33,450 nt of DNA from contig JAKBAB010000016.1 in NCBI GenBank assembly GCA_021815645.1, positions 1 to 33,450 of the forward strand. Direction: 5' to 3'. The notes below the pieces were generated by a model, which was given only the letters and a program-made list of their open reading frames with translations, made no database searches and was not told where the DNA came from. Position numbers and translations under genes: made by a program. Source of the DNA: Actinomycetes bacterium. Its GTDB lineage: Bacteria; Actinomycetota; Acidimicrobiia; Acidimicrobiales; RAAP-2. Below are positions 1-7,686 of the stretch, in pieces (the stretch's first letter is position 1; the number at the start of each line of letters is the position of its first letter).

Positions 1-1
1 A

Positions 2-1450
2 CCGCCCGCACCCTCGCCGGTAGACCTTCCCGTCGTCGCGGGGACGGCGGTTCGCCTCGACGAACGGGCGGTATTTATCGACCGGAACCTCGTCGCCGGC
101 GGCAGTCCGTGGCGACTGCTACGCCTCGCGGGGCCCTCCCGGGAGGTAGTAGAACGCTGGCGCCTCGGGGGGTGCGTGGAGCCCGGTGAGGGTCGGCTCG
201 CGCGAACCCTGATCACCCAGGGACTTCTCCACCCGATCACCACCGACGAGGTGGACGTGGGTGACGTCGAGGTCGTCGTTCCGCTACGAGACGACTCGAC
301 CTCCCTGAGCGCACTACTAAGCCAGTTGAACGGCTTTCGCGTTACCGTCGTAGACGACGCTTCTATGGACGGTGAAGCTGTGACGCGCGTCGCCGAGCGC
401 GCCGGAGCCGACCTGCTTCGACTCGACAGGAATCTCGGCCCGGGCGGGGCACGTAACGCGGGAGCACGCCGGGGGGCGGGCGCGTTTATATGGTTCATAG
501 ACGCCGACGTCACCTTGGTTAATCCCGAAAACGTCGCCAAGCGCCTGCGCTCGGCCTTTAGCGATCCCCTCGTAGCGGCCGTCGCCCCGCGCGTGCGCGG
601 CGCCGACGATCCCGGCTGGCGCGAGGGCTTCGAGCGCCGTTTCGGACCGCTCGACCAAGGTCCGAAGCCGTCGCTCGTGGTGGCGGGCGCGTCGGTCAGT
701 TTCGTGCCCGGCGCGTGCCTCATGGTTCGCCGTGAGGCGTTCGGCGATGGCTTCGACGACTCCCTTCGCGTAGGCGAGGACGTCGACTTCGTATGGCGAC
801 TCACCGACGCGGGCTGGCTAGTTCGCTACGACGCGGCCACGGTCGTCGCGCACCGCGCCCGAAAAACGTGGCCCGCGTGGTGGCGGCAACGCCACCTCTA
901 CGGTCGCTCGAGCGCCGCGTTGGCGATCCGACACGGTCGCCGCGTCGCGCCGCTTCGCGCCGACGCCTGGACGGTTATCGCTTGGGCCCTGGTCGCTGCG
1001 GGTCGCCCCGCGTTGGCGTGGCGAGTCGTGCACGCGGCGCAGCGCCACGCCCGAACCACCACCTTCGCGTCGACGCTGAACCCCGACGACGTCGCCCGCG
1101 AGGTAGTTACGCGACACATGCTCTCGGCCGGTGGGCCCCTGGCGCGCGCCGTGGTTAGAACCTTCGGCGTCGCCGTCCTCGCGGCCGCGCTGCACCCGCG
1201 CCTTCGCCGTGGTGCCCTCGGACTGTTTGCGCTGGGAACCCTGTGGCGCTGGCGTCACGACCGTCTTCGAGTCGCCGACGTGCCCCTGGGCGTGGCGGAC
1301 GACTTGGCCTACGGCACGGGCGTCGTGGTGGGGGCGTGGCGCGCTCGATCGTGGCGCGCCGTGCTACCGGACATCACTCGACCCACGATGTCCCTACGTG
1401 AGGTAATCGGACTCGCCGGTCGCGGTACGCGCCCACCGCGACTTACGTGA
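2..1450 (+). CDS. mftF: Mycofactocin glycosyltransferase MftF, 5' end outside the window
   Basis: MftF is a family 2 glycosyltransferase that adds glucose units to the peptide-derived redox cofactor mycofactocin. The frame is open from base 2 with no start codon before the GTG at 176, and the residues read upstream of that GTG (a GGSPWRLLRL segment at about 110-140) belong to the family's N-terminal region. The gene therefore starts before the window, and a start at 176 would delete conserved sequence. Visible motifs are the GT-A nucleotide-binding start (VVVPLRDD, then VVDDAS) and a DAD metal site in FIDADV at about 490-510. The basic C-terminal half contains hydrophobic stretches. MftF is normally the last core gene of mftA-F, so the rest of the cluster is expected just upstream. 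The NDMA-type alcohol dehydrogenase at 4688-5839 is a known partner family. The family call is firm. Confidence 0.88.
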   Translation, partial: PPAPSPVDLPVVAGTAVRLDERAVFIDRNLVAGGSPWRLLRLAGPSREVVERWRLGGCVEPGEGRLARTLITQGLLHPITTDEVDVGDVEVVVPLRDDSTSLSALLSQLNGFRVTVVDDASMDGEAVTRVAERAGADLLRLDRNLGPGGARNAGARRGAGAFIWFIDADVTLVNPENVAKRLRSAFSDPLVAAVAPRVRGADDPGWREGFERRFGPLDQGPKPSLVVAGASVSFVPGACLMVRREAFGDGFDDSLRVGEDVDFVWRLTDAGWLVRYDAATVVAHRARKTWPAWWRQRHLYGRSSAALAIRHGRRVAPLRADAWTVIAWALVAAGRPALAWRVVHAAQRHARTTTFASTLNPDDVAREVVTRHMLSAGGPLARAVVRTFGVAVLAAALHPRLRRGALGLFALGTLWRWRHDRLRVADVPLGVADDLAYGTGVVVGAWRARSWRAVLPDITRPTMSLREVIGLAGRGTRPPRLT

Positions 1451-1598
1451 ACGAAAAGGGCGGTAGGGATCTGGCCGTCGGGGACACCGAAACCCAATCG
1501 GTTTGCTGCAGCCGAAGTGTGGAAATGCGGCGAGCGGGCGAACTGCCCACTTATCGTGAAAGTTCACCTCGGACCTCGTGCGCCGGCCCGTGGGAGTG

Positions 1599-2246
1599 TT
1601 AACGGGCTTCTTCGATAAGTGCGACGAGGTGACAACGGCGCTCGGGCCACTCTTCGCGCACCAAGGAGAACATCGCCGAATCGCGATAGACGTCCTCCTC
1701 CCCAACCACCAGCGAAGGCTGCCACTGGCGCAGCACGCCCTCACACGTCGCCCCGATGCGTTCAATCGCGGTCCACGAGCGCCGGTTTCGAGCGTCGGTC
1801 TTTAGGTCCACTCGCGCGACGTTCCAATCGCCGAAAGCGAAATCCAACAAGAGCAGTTTCGCCTCGGTATTGACACCACTTCGCTGAGCGGAGTGCGAAA
1901 TCCAGGTCCCACCTATCTCAACGGCGAAGGGCGTCGCCCCCGGCGCCACCGAACGTAGCGTCATGAAGCGAGTCGCGCCCACGACACGGTCGTCCGCGAG
2001 ACGCACCTGAACGAAGGGCACGCACAGTCCCGAGCGCCGTTCATCGAGGAGTTGGTCGACGTAGCGAGAAGTGTCGTCGACGCCGGCCGGAACGCGGGTG
2101 TAGGTGTACGTCGAGCGATCCCCGCCGGCCGCCGCCGCGAGGGCGGCCACGTGAGAACGCGCGAGCGGTTCGAGTCGTACTAGTGAACCCACTTGGGCCC
2201 CAACGGCGAAGGGGCCAAGGTCGGCTCCGGCGGGGGAATCCACCAC
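1599..2246 (-). CDS. GNAT-family N-acetyltransferase (RimJ/RimL type)
   Basis: A 215-residue acetyltransferase of the RimJ/RimL-like GNAT group, which transfers acetyl from acetyl-CoA to an amine; the substrate cannot be told. The N-terminal part has the typical VRLEPLARSHV strand-helix entry. The acetyl-CoA-binding region is around GGTWISHSAQRSGVNTEAK at residues 111-129, where the usual R-x-x-G-x-G/A loop is recognisable but diverged. It is followed by DLKTDARNRRSWTAIERIGA, the usual late GNAT helix. It begins with GTG directly after the TAG stop of the HxlR gene, with no bases between them, so the two are almost certainly co-transcribed and translationally coupled. It may be part of the same stress response. 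The fold is well supported and the role unknown. Confidence 0.82.
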   Translation of the reverse strand: MVDSPAGADLGPFAVGAQVGSLVRLEPLARSHVAALAAAAGGDRSTYTYTRVPAGVDDTSRYVDQLLDERRSGLCVPFVQVRLADDRVVGATRFMTLRSVAPGATPFAVEIGGTWISHSAQRSGVNTEAKLLLLDFAFGDWNVARVDLKTDARNRRSWTAIERIGATCEGVLRQWQPSLVVGEEDVYRDSAMFSLVREEWPERRCHLVALIEEAR

Positions 2247-2621
2247 CTAAAGCTCGACCCGCAGGTTGTGCGCCGCCCACACACTCAACTCGTGCATCGC
2301 GGGCAGAAGGGCCGAGCCGGCCGCGGTCAGTTCGTAGGCGACCGCCACGGGCGGACCCGGCCGTACTTGACGACTCACCAGTCCGGCGTGCTGCAACTGG
2401 GTCAGGCGCTCGGCCAGGACCGAATCACTTATTCCCGCTACCCGCCGCGCGAGTTCGGAGAATCCGACCGAGCCGTCACCCATGGTCGCGAGGATTACGC
2501 CGCTCCAACGCTTGCCCAGAATGTGAAACGCGCGCACGAGCGCCTCGTCGCAACTCGTTGTGACACCGCCCCCCACCAGGGAGTCGCCCACTTCGTCGAG
2601 CTCACGGCCGGTTCCCGCCAC
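2247..2621 (-). CDS. HxlR-family (YodB-like) winged-helix regulator with N-terminal cysteine
   Basis: A 124-residue HxlR-family winged-helix repressor. The segment CDEALVRAFHILGKRW (C24 to W39) matches the start of the family's DNA-binding domain. In Bacillus YodB the equivalent N-terminal cysteine senses quinones and disulfide stress, so C24 is the likely redox switch. The recognition part is the FSELARRVAGISDSVLAERL region, and the wing follows at about 80-95. The GTG start at 2621 is supported by a TAGAGT box ending exactly 6 bases upstream, which implies a leaderless transcript. A later GTG (V16) is an alternative start. The gene diverges from an azoreductase, as regulators of this type often do, and an inverted repeat lies between them. 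The next gene, a GNAT enzyme, starts directly at its stop codon. Confidence 0.87.
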   Translation of the reverse strand: MAGTGRELDEVGDSLVGGGVTTSCDEALVRAFHILGKRWSGVILATMGDGSVGFSELARRVAGISDSVLAERLTQLQHAGLVSRQVRPGPPVAVAYELTAAGSALLPAMHELSVWAAHNLRVEL

Positions 2622-2627
2622 GACGCC

Positions 2628-2633
2628 ACTCTA
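2628..2633 (-). promoter_or_regulatory. -10 box of the HxlR gene (leaderless)
   Basis: On the minus strand this reads TAGAGT and ends 6 bases before the GTG start at 2621, so transcription would begin at the start codon. The left arm of the inverted repeat at 2651-2662 begins 17 bases upstream, where the -35 element would be. Confidence 0.5.
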
Positions 2634-2650
2634 TACCTTCGGCTTCTACG

Positions 2651-2685
2651 ATACGGGTTACTAGATTTTTAGAAGTAACCCGTAT
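2651..2685. promoter_or_regulatory. Perfect 12-bp inverted repeat, probable HxlR operator
   Basis: ATACGGGTTACT (2651-2662) and its exact reverse complement (2674-2685) flank an AT-rich 11-base spacer, so the arm centres are 23 bp apart, about two helical turns. The repeat lies between the divergent HxlR and azoreductase genes. The left arm covers the expected -35 region of the HxlR gene and the right arm overlaps the azoreductase -10 box, so one bound dimer or pair of dimers could shut both promoters. Confidence 0.75.
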
Positions 2686-2710
2686 ACTGGAAGTCACCCA
2701 AAACGAGGAG
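2683..2710 (+). promoter_or_regulatory. -10 box and ribosome binding site of the azoreductase gene
   Basis: TATACT at 2683-2688 is a good -10 box and shares three bases with the right operator arm. GAGGAG at 2705-2710 is a strong ribosome binding site 6 bases before the GTG start at 2717. Confidence 0.6.
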
Positions 2711-2716
2711 TTAGCA

Positions 2717-3367
2717 GTGTCCCTGTTTCGCCTAGACGCGAGCATTCGCCCCGACCACTCGGCCAGCCGCGCCCTGGCCGACATCGTTGAAACGACGTGG
2801 CGCGCGGAGGTGCCCAGCGGCGAAGTAGTGCGCCGCGACGTCGGACTTCATCCGCTGCCCTCGGGCGCGTGGCCCCTGGCCGTGGCGGCCAGTCGGATGC
2901 CCGAGGCCGAGCGTTCCACCGACCAGCGTGACGCGGTAGCTCTAGCCACGAGGTTGAGTGACGAAGTTATCGACGCCGACGCGCTCCTGTTCGCCGTGCC
3001 GCTCTACAACTTCGGCGTGTCGCAGCACTTCAAGACGTGGGTCGATCTCGCTATCACCAACCCCCGTCTCGCCACCGGTGGACCCCAACCCCTCGCCGGC
3101 AAACCGGCGGTGGTGGTGCTCGTGCGCGGTGGTGCCTACGGTCCCGGCACCCCCCGCGACGGCTGGGATCACGCGTCGGGCTGGATCCGGCGCATACTCG
3201 AAGACGTGTGGGCGACGGACCTGCGAGTGGTGGAAGCGGAATTTACGTTGGTCGGGGTCAATCCCGCCCTCGATCCCTTTAAAGAACTCGCGGCGTCGAT
3301 GCGCGCGACCGCCGAAGAGCGAGCCGCCGACTACGGTCGAGAGCTCTCTCTAGTTCGCACCCCTTAA
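2717..3367 (+). CDS. azoR: FMN-dependent NADH-azoreductase / quinone reductase
   Basis: A 216-residue flavodoxin-fold oxidoreductase of the AzoR family, which uses NAD(P)H and FMN for two-electron reduction of quinones and azo compounds. The N-terminal strand is followed by the FMN phosphate-binding pattern S9-x-R11-x3-S15-x-S17. The FMN ring-binding motif PLYNFG is at 95-100, followed by the family's helix SQHFKTWVD, and a glycine-rich GGAYGPGTP segment is at about 138-146. The family is usually near 200 residues, so it is full length. It diverges from an HxlR regulator with a sensor-type cysteine, the same pairing as yodB with azoreductase genes in Bacillus, so a quinone- or electrophile-induced detoxification role is a good inference. 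Confidence 0.85.
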   Translation: MSLFRLDASIRPDHSASRALADIVETTWRAEVPSGEVVRRDVGLHPLPSGAWPLAVAASRMPEAERSTDQRDAVALATRLSDEVIDADALLFAVPLYNFGVSQHFKTWVDLAITNPRLATGGPQPLAGKPAVVVLVRGGAYGPGTPRDGWDHASGWIRRILEDVWATDLRVVEAEFTLVGVNPALDPFKELAASMRATAEERAADYGRELSLVRTP

Positions 3368-3375
3368 GTCGGTCC

Positions 3376-3381
3376 TAAATT
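3376..3381 (+). promoter_or_regulatory. -10 box, leaderless GNAT gene
   Basis: TAAATT ends 6 bases before the ATG at 3388, which fits transcription starting at the start codon. No ribosome binding site is visible. Confidence 0.5.
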
Positions 3382-3387
3382 GGTTCG

Positions 3388-3897
3388 ATGAGCGGGCAAC
3401 GCGAGCCTTCGAACCTAGGGCCCTCGAGCGACGAGGTGGTCACCCTACGACCAATGAACGGCGACGACGCGCGGCGCATCAGCGGTGGAGTCCGACCGCT
3501 TCACGGCTGGGCGCCCGAGTTTCCCGACTTCGGTGACCGCGCTTCGGTGACTCACTGGCGCGCCACACCAACCAGCGCCGCCCCGTGGGCCGGCTCGTGG
3601 CTGATCTGGCTCGGCGACGTCGTTGTGGGCACCGTGGGTTTTAAGGAACCCCCGCGCGACGGCTTCGTCGAAGTGGGCTACGGCGTCGTGGCGCCGGTCC
3701 GTGGACGCGGCGTCGCGACGGCGGCCCTAACTCAGCTACTCAAAATGGTCGACGGACCCCTCGAGATCGTGGCGGAGACCTCGCCCACCAACGCGGCCAG
3801 TGCCGCGGTACTCACCAAGGCCGGATTTCGTCTCTCGGGAAAACGCGTGGACGAATCGGGCGGCGAACTGCTGACGTGGCGGCGCGTCCTGCTTTAG
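3388..3897 (+). CDS. GNAT-family N-acetyltransferase
   Basis: A 169-residue GNAT acetyltransferase of the RimJ/RimL-like type. The acetyl-CoA pyrophosphate loop is clear as R105-G-R-G-V-A110, and the late motif N135-x-AS-x-AVLTKAGF with its conserved Asn and Gly-Phe is at 135-147. The substrate is unknown. The ATG start is supported by a -10 box ending 6 bases upstream. The stop codon (TAG, 3895-3897) overlaps that of the convergent permease gene (TAA on the minus strand, 3894-3896), so no terminator can lie between them. Confidence 0.85.
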   Translation: MSGQREPSNLGPSSDEVVTLRPMNGDDARRISGGVRPLHGWAPEFPDFGDRASVTHWRATPTSAAPWAGSWLIWLGDVVVGTVGFKEPPRDGFVEVGYGVVAPVRGRGVATAALTQLLKMVDGPLEIVAETSPTNAASAAVLTKAGFRLSGKRVDESGGELLTWRRVLL

Positions 3898-4643
3898 CGC
3901 GCCGTCACCCACATTCCCACCGCCAGCGCGAGCCCCATTAGGGCCACGACGACCCGCAGTGGTCCCGGGGCCACCCGCCGGGTAACGGAAGGTCCTAGAA
4001 AACTGCCCACCAACAGTCCACCCCCCAGGGGCAGGGCCGCCAGGTGAACCGGTCCGAAGAGGAGGAAACCGATCGCCGCCACCGCGTCGGCGACCCCGAG
4101 CAGAACGTTCTTCAGCGCGTTCGCGCGCGCGAGATCTCGTTCCACGCTCAGCAGAAAGAGGGCGAGGACCATGATGCCCGACCCCGCGCCGAAGTAGCCG
4201 CTGTAGACGCTGACCGCGAATAGGCCCAACGGCCATAGCGCTCGACTGCTGGCGCGACGTCGATCGCGCCAGCGCGACACCAGCGGTTGCGCAAGGAGCA
4301 CGACGGCCGCGCTCGCCAAGAGGTACGGCACCAGTACGTTAAAGACTCGGTCGGGGGTGAACAGTAGTAGGGCCACCCCGACGAGTGCGCCGAGCGCGCA
4401 CAGAGACGCCCAACGGGCGATCCAGCGGAACTGACCGGTTAACTCTCGCTGCGACCCGAGGGCCGATCCGGGCAAACTGGCCACGAGCGCCACGGCGTTG
4501 GTCACGTTCGCCGGTAGCGGAGCGATTCCCACGGCCAACAGCGCCGGATAGGAGATGAGTGAAGTAATGCCCCCCGCCGCTCCGACCACGCCGGCGGCGA
4601 CGCCCGCCGCGACGAGTTCCAGACAGTGGCTTACCGATATCAC
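3894..4643 (-). CDS. TauE/SafE-family membrane permease
   Basis: A 249-residue integral membrane protein of the TauE/SafE (DUF81) family, whose characterised members export sulfite or organosulfonates. The N-terminal helix carries the family pattern GVVGAAGGITSLISYPALLAVGI. The second half repeats it as GYFGAGSGIMVLALFLL, the internal repeat typical of these eight-helix proteins. A short basic loop (WRDRRRASSRALW) separates the halves. GTG at 4643 is taken as the start because the first helix begins within about ten residues. The substrate is not predictable. It lies between a GNAT gene and the alcohol dehydrogenase and shares neither's obvious role. Confidence 0.83.
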   Translation of the reverse strand: MISVSHCLELVAAGVAAGVVGAAGGITSLISYPALLAVGIAPLPANVTNAVALVASLPGSALGSQRELTGQFRWIARWASLCALGALVGVALLLFTPDRVFNVLVPYLLASAAVVLLAQPLVSRWRDRRRASSRALWPLGLFAVSVYSGYFGAGSGIMVLALFLLSVERDLARANALKNVLLGVADAVAAIGFLLFGPVHLAALPLGGGLLVGSFLGPSVTRRVAPGPLRVVVALMGLALAVGMWVTAR

Positions 4644-4687
4644 GTCAACGAGTCCCTACTTCGCCGCGTCCTCGGGCGACGACTCCG

Positions 4688-5839
4688 CTAGAAGCGCACG
4701 ACCCCGCGGACGTTCTGGCCGCTGGCGAGGTCCCCGTAACCTCGCTCGACCTCGTCGAGTGAGTACTCCTGGGTCACCAACTCGTCGATGAACAGTTTCC
4801 CCTCGTGGTGAAGACGGAGGAGCCGGGGCACCTGGACGCGAGGGCTCACCGACCCAAAGACGGTTCCGCGCAGCTCTTGATTCATCATCGTGAACATGAA
4901 CAGGTCGACGTCGACTCGAACCTTGCCGTAGGGGGCGAGGGACGTCGCGACGACGACGCCCCCTTTGGCGGTGATCGAGCGGGCCTCTTCGATGAGGTCA
5001 CCCTTGAGATCCCCGGTGGTAATTACGACGACGTCACAGTTACGGCCCATCGTCAGATCGGGCAGAATCGTGAAAGCCGCGTCGAGGGTCGTAGCGCAGC
5101 CGTGAGTCGCGCCGATCTTAAGGGCTCGGTCCACCTTCGATGGATCGGTGTCGATCGCGATGACCGCGCGCGCCCCGGCGTGCACGGCCCCTTGGATCGC
5201 CCCAGAACCGACACCGCCGCAACCGATCACGGCCACCGTGTCGCCGGGCTTCACGCCCCCGCGCGTAGCGGCCGAACCGAAACCGGTCGAGATGCCGCAG
5301 GAGATCAGGGCCGCTGCCCGCAGGTCGTACCACGGTTCGATGCGAATAAGGGAGGACTCGTGCACGACGAGGTACTCGCTGAAGGTGCCCAGCTGGCACA
5401 TCCGGTTGAGGTTGAGATCGCCTAGGTGGTGGCGCCACGTGCCGTCGGAGATCATGGGACCCACCAGGGTGTGGGCCCCTAGGTCACAGAGGTAGCCCTG
5501 GCCCGAAGCGCAGTAGGTGCACCGACCACACGAAGGTATAAAGGACGCGGCGACGTGATCGCCCGGGGCGAAGGCCGTAACGCCCTCGCCCACTGACGCC
5601 ACGACACCCGAGCCCTCGTGACCACCGACCACGGGGTACATCGTCGGTCTCCCCGAAAGCATTTCCAACACCGACGCCTCGGGCGACATGGCTCCACTTC
5701 TTAGGTGCTCGTCGGAGTGACACATCCCGGCGAAGGCCATTTGGACAACGACTTCGTGAGCGTGGGGATCGTCGATCTCGATCTCTTCGCTACGCCACGG
5801 ACCGTTTTTTTCACTCACTACCGAAGCGGTGACCTTCAT
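4688..5839 (-). CDS. NDMA-dependent, mycofactocin-associated zinc alcohol dehydrogenase
   Basis: A 383-residue medium-chain zinc alcohol dehydrogenase. Catalytic zinc ligands are C40 (GMCHSDEH), H74 of GGHE and C181. The structural zinc site is C104-x2-C107-x2-C110-x7-C118. The nucleotide fold shows G206-C-G-G-V-G211 with D230 for NAD(H). The sequence resembles the NDMA-dependent family, whose members hold NAD(H) tightly and need an external acceptor, in actinobacteria thought to be mycofactocin. The mftF gene 3.2 kb away supports this. The ATG at 5839 has a GGGGGG-type ribosome binding site, and a TAAAGT box at 5875-5880 could be its own promoter. The alcohol oxidised cannot be told. Confidence 0.88.
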   Translation of the reverse strand: MKVTASVVSEKNGPWRSEEIEIDDPHAHEVVVQMAFAGMCHSDEHLRSGAMSPEASVLEMLSGRPTMYPVVGGHEGSGVVASVGEGVTAFAPGDHVAASFIPSCGRCTYCASGQGYLCDLGAHTLVGPMISDGTWRHHLGDLNLNRMCQLGTFSEYLVVHESSLIRIEPWYDLRAAALISCGISTGFGSAATRGGVKPGDTVAVIGCGGVGSGAIQGAVHAGARAVIAIDTDPSKVDRALKIGATHGCATTLDAAFTILPDLTMGRNCDVVVITTGDLKGDLIEEARSITAKGGVVVATSLAPYGKVRVDVDLFMFTMMNQELRGTVFGSVSPRVQVPRLLRLHHEGKLFIDELVTQEYSLDEVERGYGDLASGQNVRGVVRF

Positions 5840-5874
5840 TCGAACTTCCCCCCGCGCGCTCGCCGTTCTTCGCC

Positions 5875-5880
5875 ACTTTA
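5875..5880 (-). promoter_or_regulatory. Possible -10 box of the alcohol dehydrogenase gene
   Basis: TAAAGT on the minus strand lies in the 56-base gap after argS. A transcript from here would have a leader of roughly 30 bases carrying the G-rich ribosome binding site. Confidence 0.35.
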
Positions 5881-5895
5881 GTGAGTCGCGGCGCG

Positions 5896-7608
5896 CTACA
5901 TCTGGGTCGGCGCGTCTATTCCTAACAACGAGAGTCCTTGGGCGAGCGCGCGAGCGCTCAGGTCACAGAGCGCTAGTCGCTCGTCGCGCAGAGACGGGGG
6001 CGCCTTGAGCACGGGACAGACGTCGTAGAAAGTGGCGAAACGTTGCGCGAGGTCGAACAAGTAGGTGCACAGCCGGTGGGGTTGGTGACTCTCGAGCGCC
6101 CCGGCGACGGCCTCGGGCCAGGCGAGCAGGGCGAGCGCGAGGGCCCGCTCCGGCGGGGTCGAAAGAGTGAAGTGGACCTCGGAGGAGTAGCCCTCGGGGG
6201 CCCGCCGAAAGATCGACGCCACCCGCGCGTGGGCGTACTGGAGGTACGGTCCGGTGTTTCCCTCGAACGACACCATCCGATCGAGATCGAAGACGTAGTC
6301 GTGTTGACGCTCGGTGGACAGGTCCGCGTACTTGATGGCGCCCAGCGCAATCGCGCGGGCCAGGTCGTAGCGCTCGTTAGTCGCGACGGTGGCTCGCTCA
6401 TCGAGCGCGACGTACGCGCGCTCGACGGCCTCCGCCAGCAGCGCCGCTAACTTTACGCTCTCGCCTTGGCGCGACTTCAGCATCTTGTGATCAGTGCCCA
6501 GCACGTGTCCGAAGGCCACGTGCTCACAGTGCACCGAGTCGCTCAGCCACCCGGCCCGTCGCGCCACCGCGAAGATCATCTCGAAGTGTTGGGCCTGGGG
6601 GGCACCGACCACGTAAATCAACTCGTTAGCGCGAAGTACTTCGACTCGGTCACGCAACGCCGCTAAATCTGTGGCGGCGTAGCCGAAGCCCTCGTCTCGC
6701 TTCTGGACAATCAGGGGCAGGGGCTCACCCAAGCGGTTGGTGAAGCCGGGGGGAAAGACGCATCGTGCGCCGTCACTGTCCACCAGGAGTCCGAGCGCGT
6801 CGAGGTCACGAACGACCCCGGCGAGAGAATCGTTGTAGTAGGACTCACCGACGACGTCTTCTCGCCGCAGCGTCACGTTGAGCTTGGCGTAGACGTCACT
6901 GATGTAGTTGACCGACCGCTCGAAGAGGATTCCCCACAACCGGCGGGTCTCCGGGTCACCACTTTGTAGCGCGACCACGCGGGCCCGGGAGCGCTCACGC
7001 ATCGCCTCGTCGCCGTCGAAAGCGTGGCGGGCGTCCCGATAGAAACCGTCGAGGTCGGCGATTGAGAGCGTCGCGTCCGCTCCGTCTTGGCCGAGGTCCA
7101 CGAGGTGTTCGATGAGCATGCCGAAGGGAGTACCCCAGTCGCCCACGTGATTTCGCGCGATGACCTCGTGTCCGGCGAATCGGTACAGACGCGCCAGCGC
7201 GTCACCGATGATGGTGCCGCGCAGGTGCCCGACGTGCATCTCTTTGGCTACGTTGGGCGACGAGTAGTCGATAACGACGCGTTTCGCCGCAGCCGTGGGG
7301 ACCGCGCCGAGCCGCTCGTCGGCCAGTGCCGCGCGCAGTTGGTGGTTCAAGAACTCTTCGTGCACGGTCACGTTCAAAAAACCGGGGCCGGCGACGGCGA
7401 GCTCGGCGACGCCGTCGAGGTGCACCGCGTTGATCACGTCTTGGGCCACCTCCCGGGGGGGGCGACCGAGGGACTTAGCGAGCGCCATCACGCCGTTCGC
7501 CTGAAAGTCAGCGCGATCAGAACTGCGCAGAGCCGGGTCGGCGCCGGGTAGCAGCGAGTCGAAGGCCTCCCCCAGGCGCGCCGACAGCGTGGCGTAGGTC
7601 GTACTCAT
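5896..7608 (-). CDS. argS: Arginyl-tRNA synthetase
   Basis: A 570-residue class I synthetase charging tRNA-Arg in the cytoplasm. The N-terminal additional domain carries the DFQANGVMALAK segment typical of ArgS at 34-45. The class I HIGH motif appears as H125-V-G-H128 within SSPNVAKEMHVGH. The KMSKS-like motif is K375-M-L-K-S-R380, and the C-terminal DALR-type anticodon domain begins near residue 450 (NTGPYLQYAHAR). Length is normal. The ATG at 7608 has a weak GAGACT box ending 6 bases upstream and no clear ribosome binding site, so it may be leaderless. It diverges from aconitase. Confidence 0.97.
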   Translation of the reverse strand: MSTTYATLSARLGEAFDSLLPGADPALRSSDRADFQANGVMALAKSLGRPPREVAQDVINAVHLDGVAELAVAGPGFLNVTVHEEFLNHQLRAALADERLGAVPTAAAKRVVIDYSSPNVAKEMHVGHLRGTIIGDALARLYRFAGHEVIARNHVGDWGTPFGMLIEHLVDLGQDGADATLSIADLDGFYRDARHAFDGDEAMRERSRARVVALQSGDPETRRLWGILFERSVNYISDVYAKLNVTLRREDVVGESYYNDSLAGVVRDLDALGLLVDSDGARCVFPPGFTNRLGEPLPLIVQKRDEGFGYAATDLAALRDRVEVLRANELIYVVGAPQAQHFEMIFAVARRAGWLSDSVHCEHVAFGHVLGTDHKMLKSRQGESVKLAALLAEAVERAYVALDERATVATNERYDLARAIALGAIKYADLSTERQHDYVFDLDRMVSFEGNTGPYLQYAHARVASIFRRAPEGYSSEVHFTLSTPPERALALALLAWPEAVAGALESHQPHRLCTYLFDLAQRFATFYDVCPVLKAPPSLRDERLALCDLSARALAQGLSLLGIDAPTQM

Positions 7609-7674
7609 CGAGCCAGTCTCGCACTTCGTCTGCGTAGGTCCCCACCGACCGGCACGAGTGGTGAAAAAAAGCGA

Positions 7675-7680
7675 CAGAAT
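7675..7680 (+). promoter_or_regulatory. -10 box of aconitase, leaderless type
   Basis: CAGAAT ends 6 bases before the ATG at 7687. A GGAG sits only 2 bases from the start, too near to act as a normal ribosome binding site, which favours a leaderless reading. Confidence 0.4.
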
Positions 7681-7686
7681 GGAGCT

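Noticed and set aside
176..1450. mftF starting at GTG 176
   Set aside because: The frame is open to the window edge, and the 58 codons before 176 match the family's N-terminal region.
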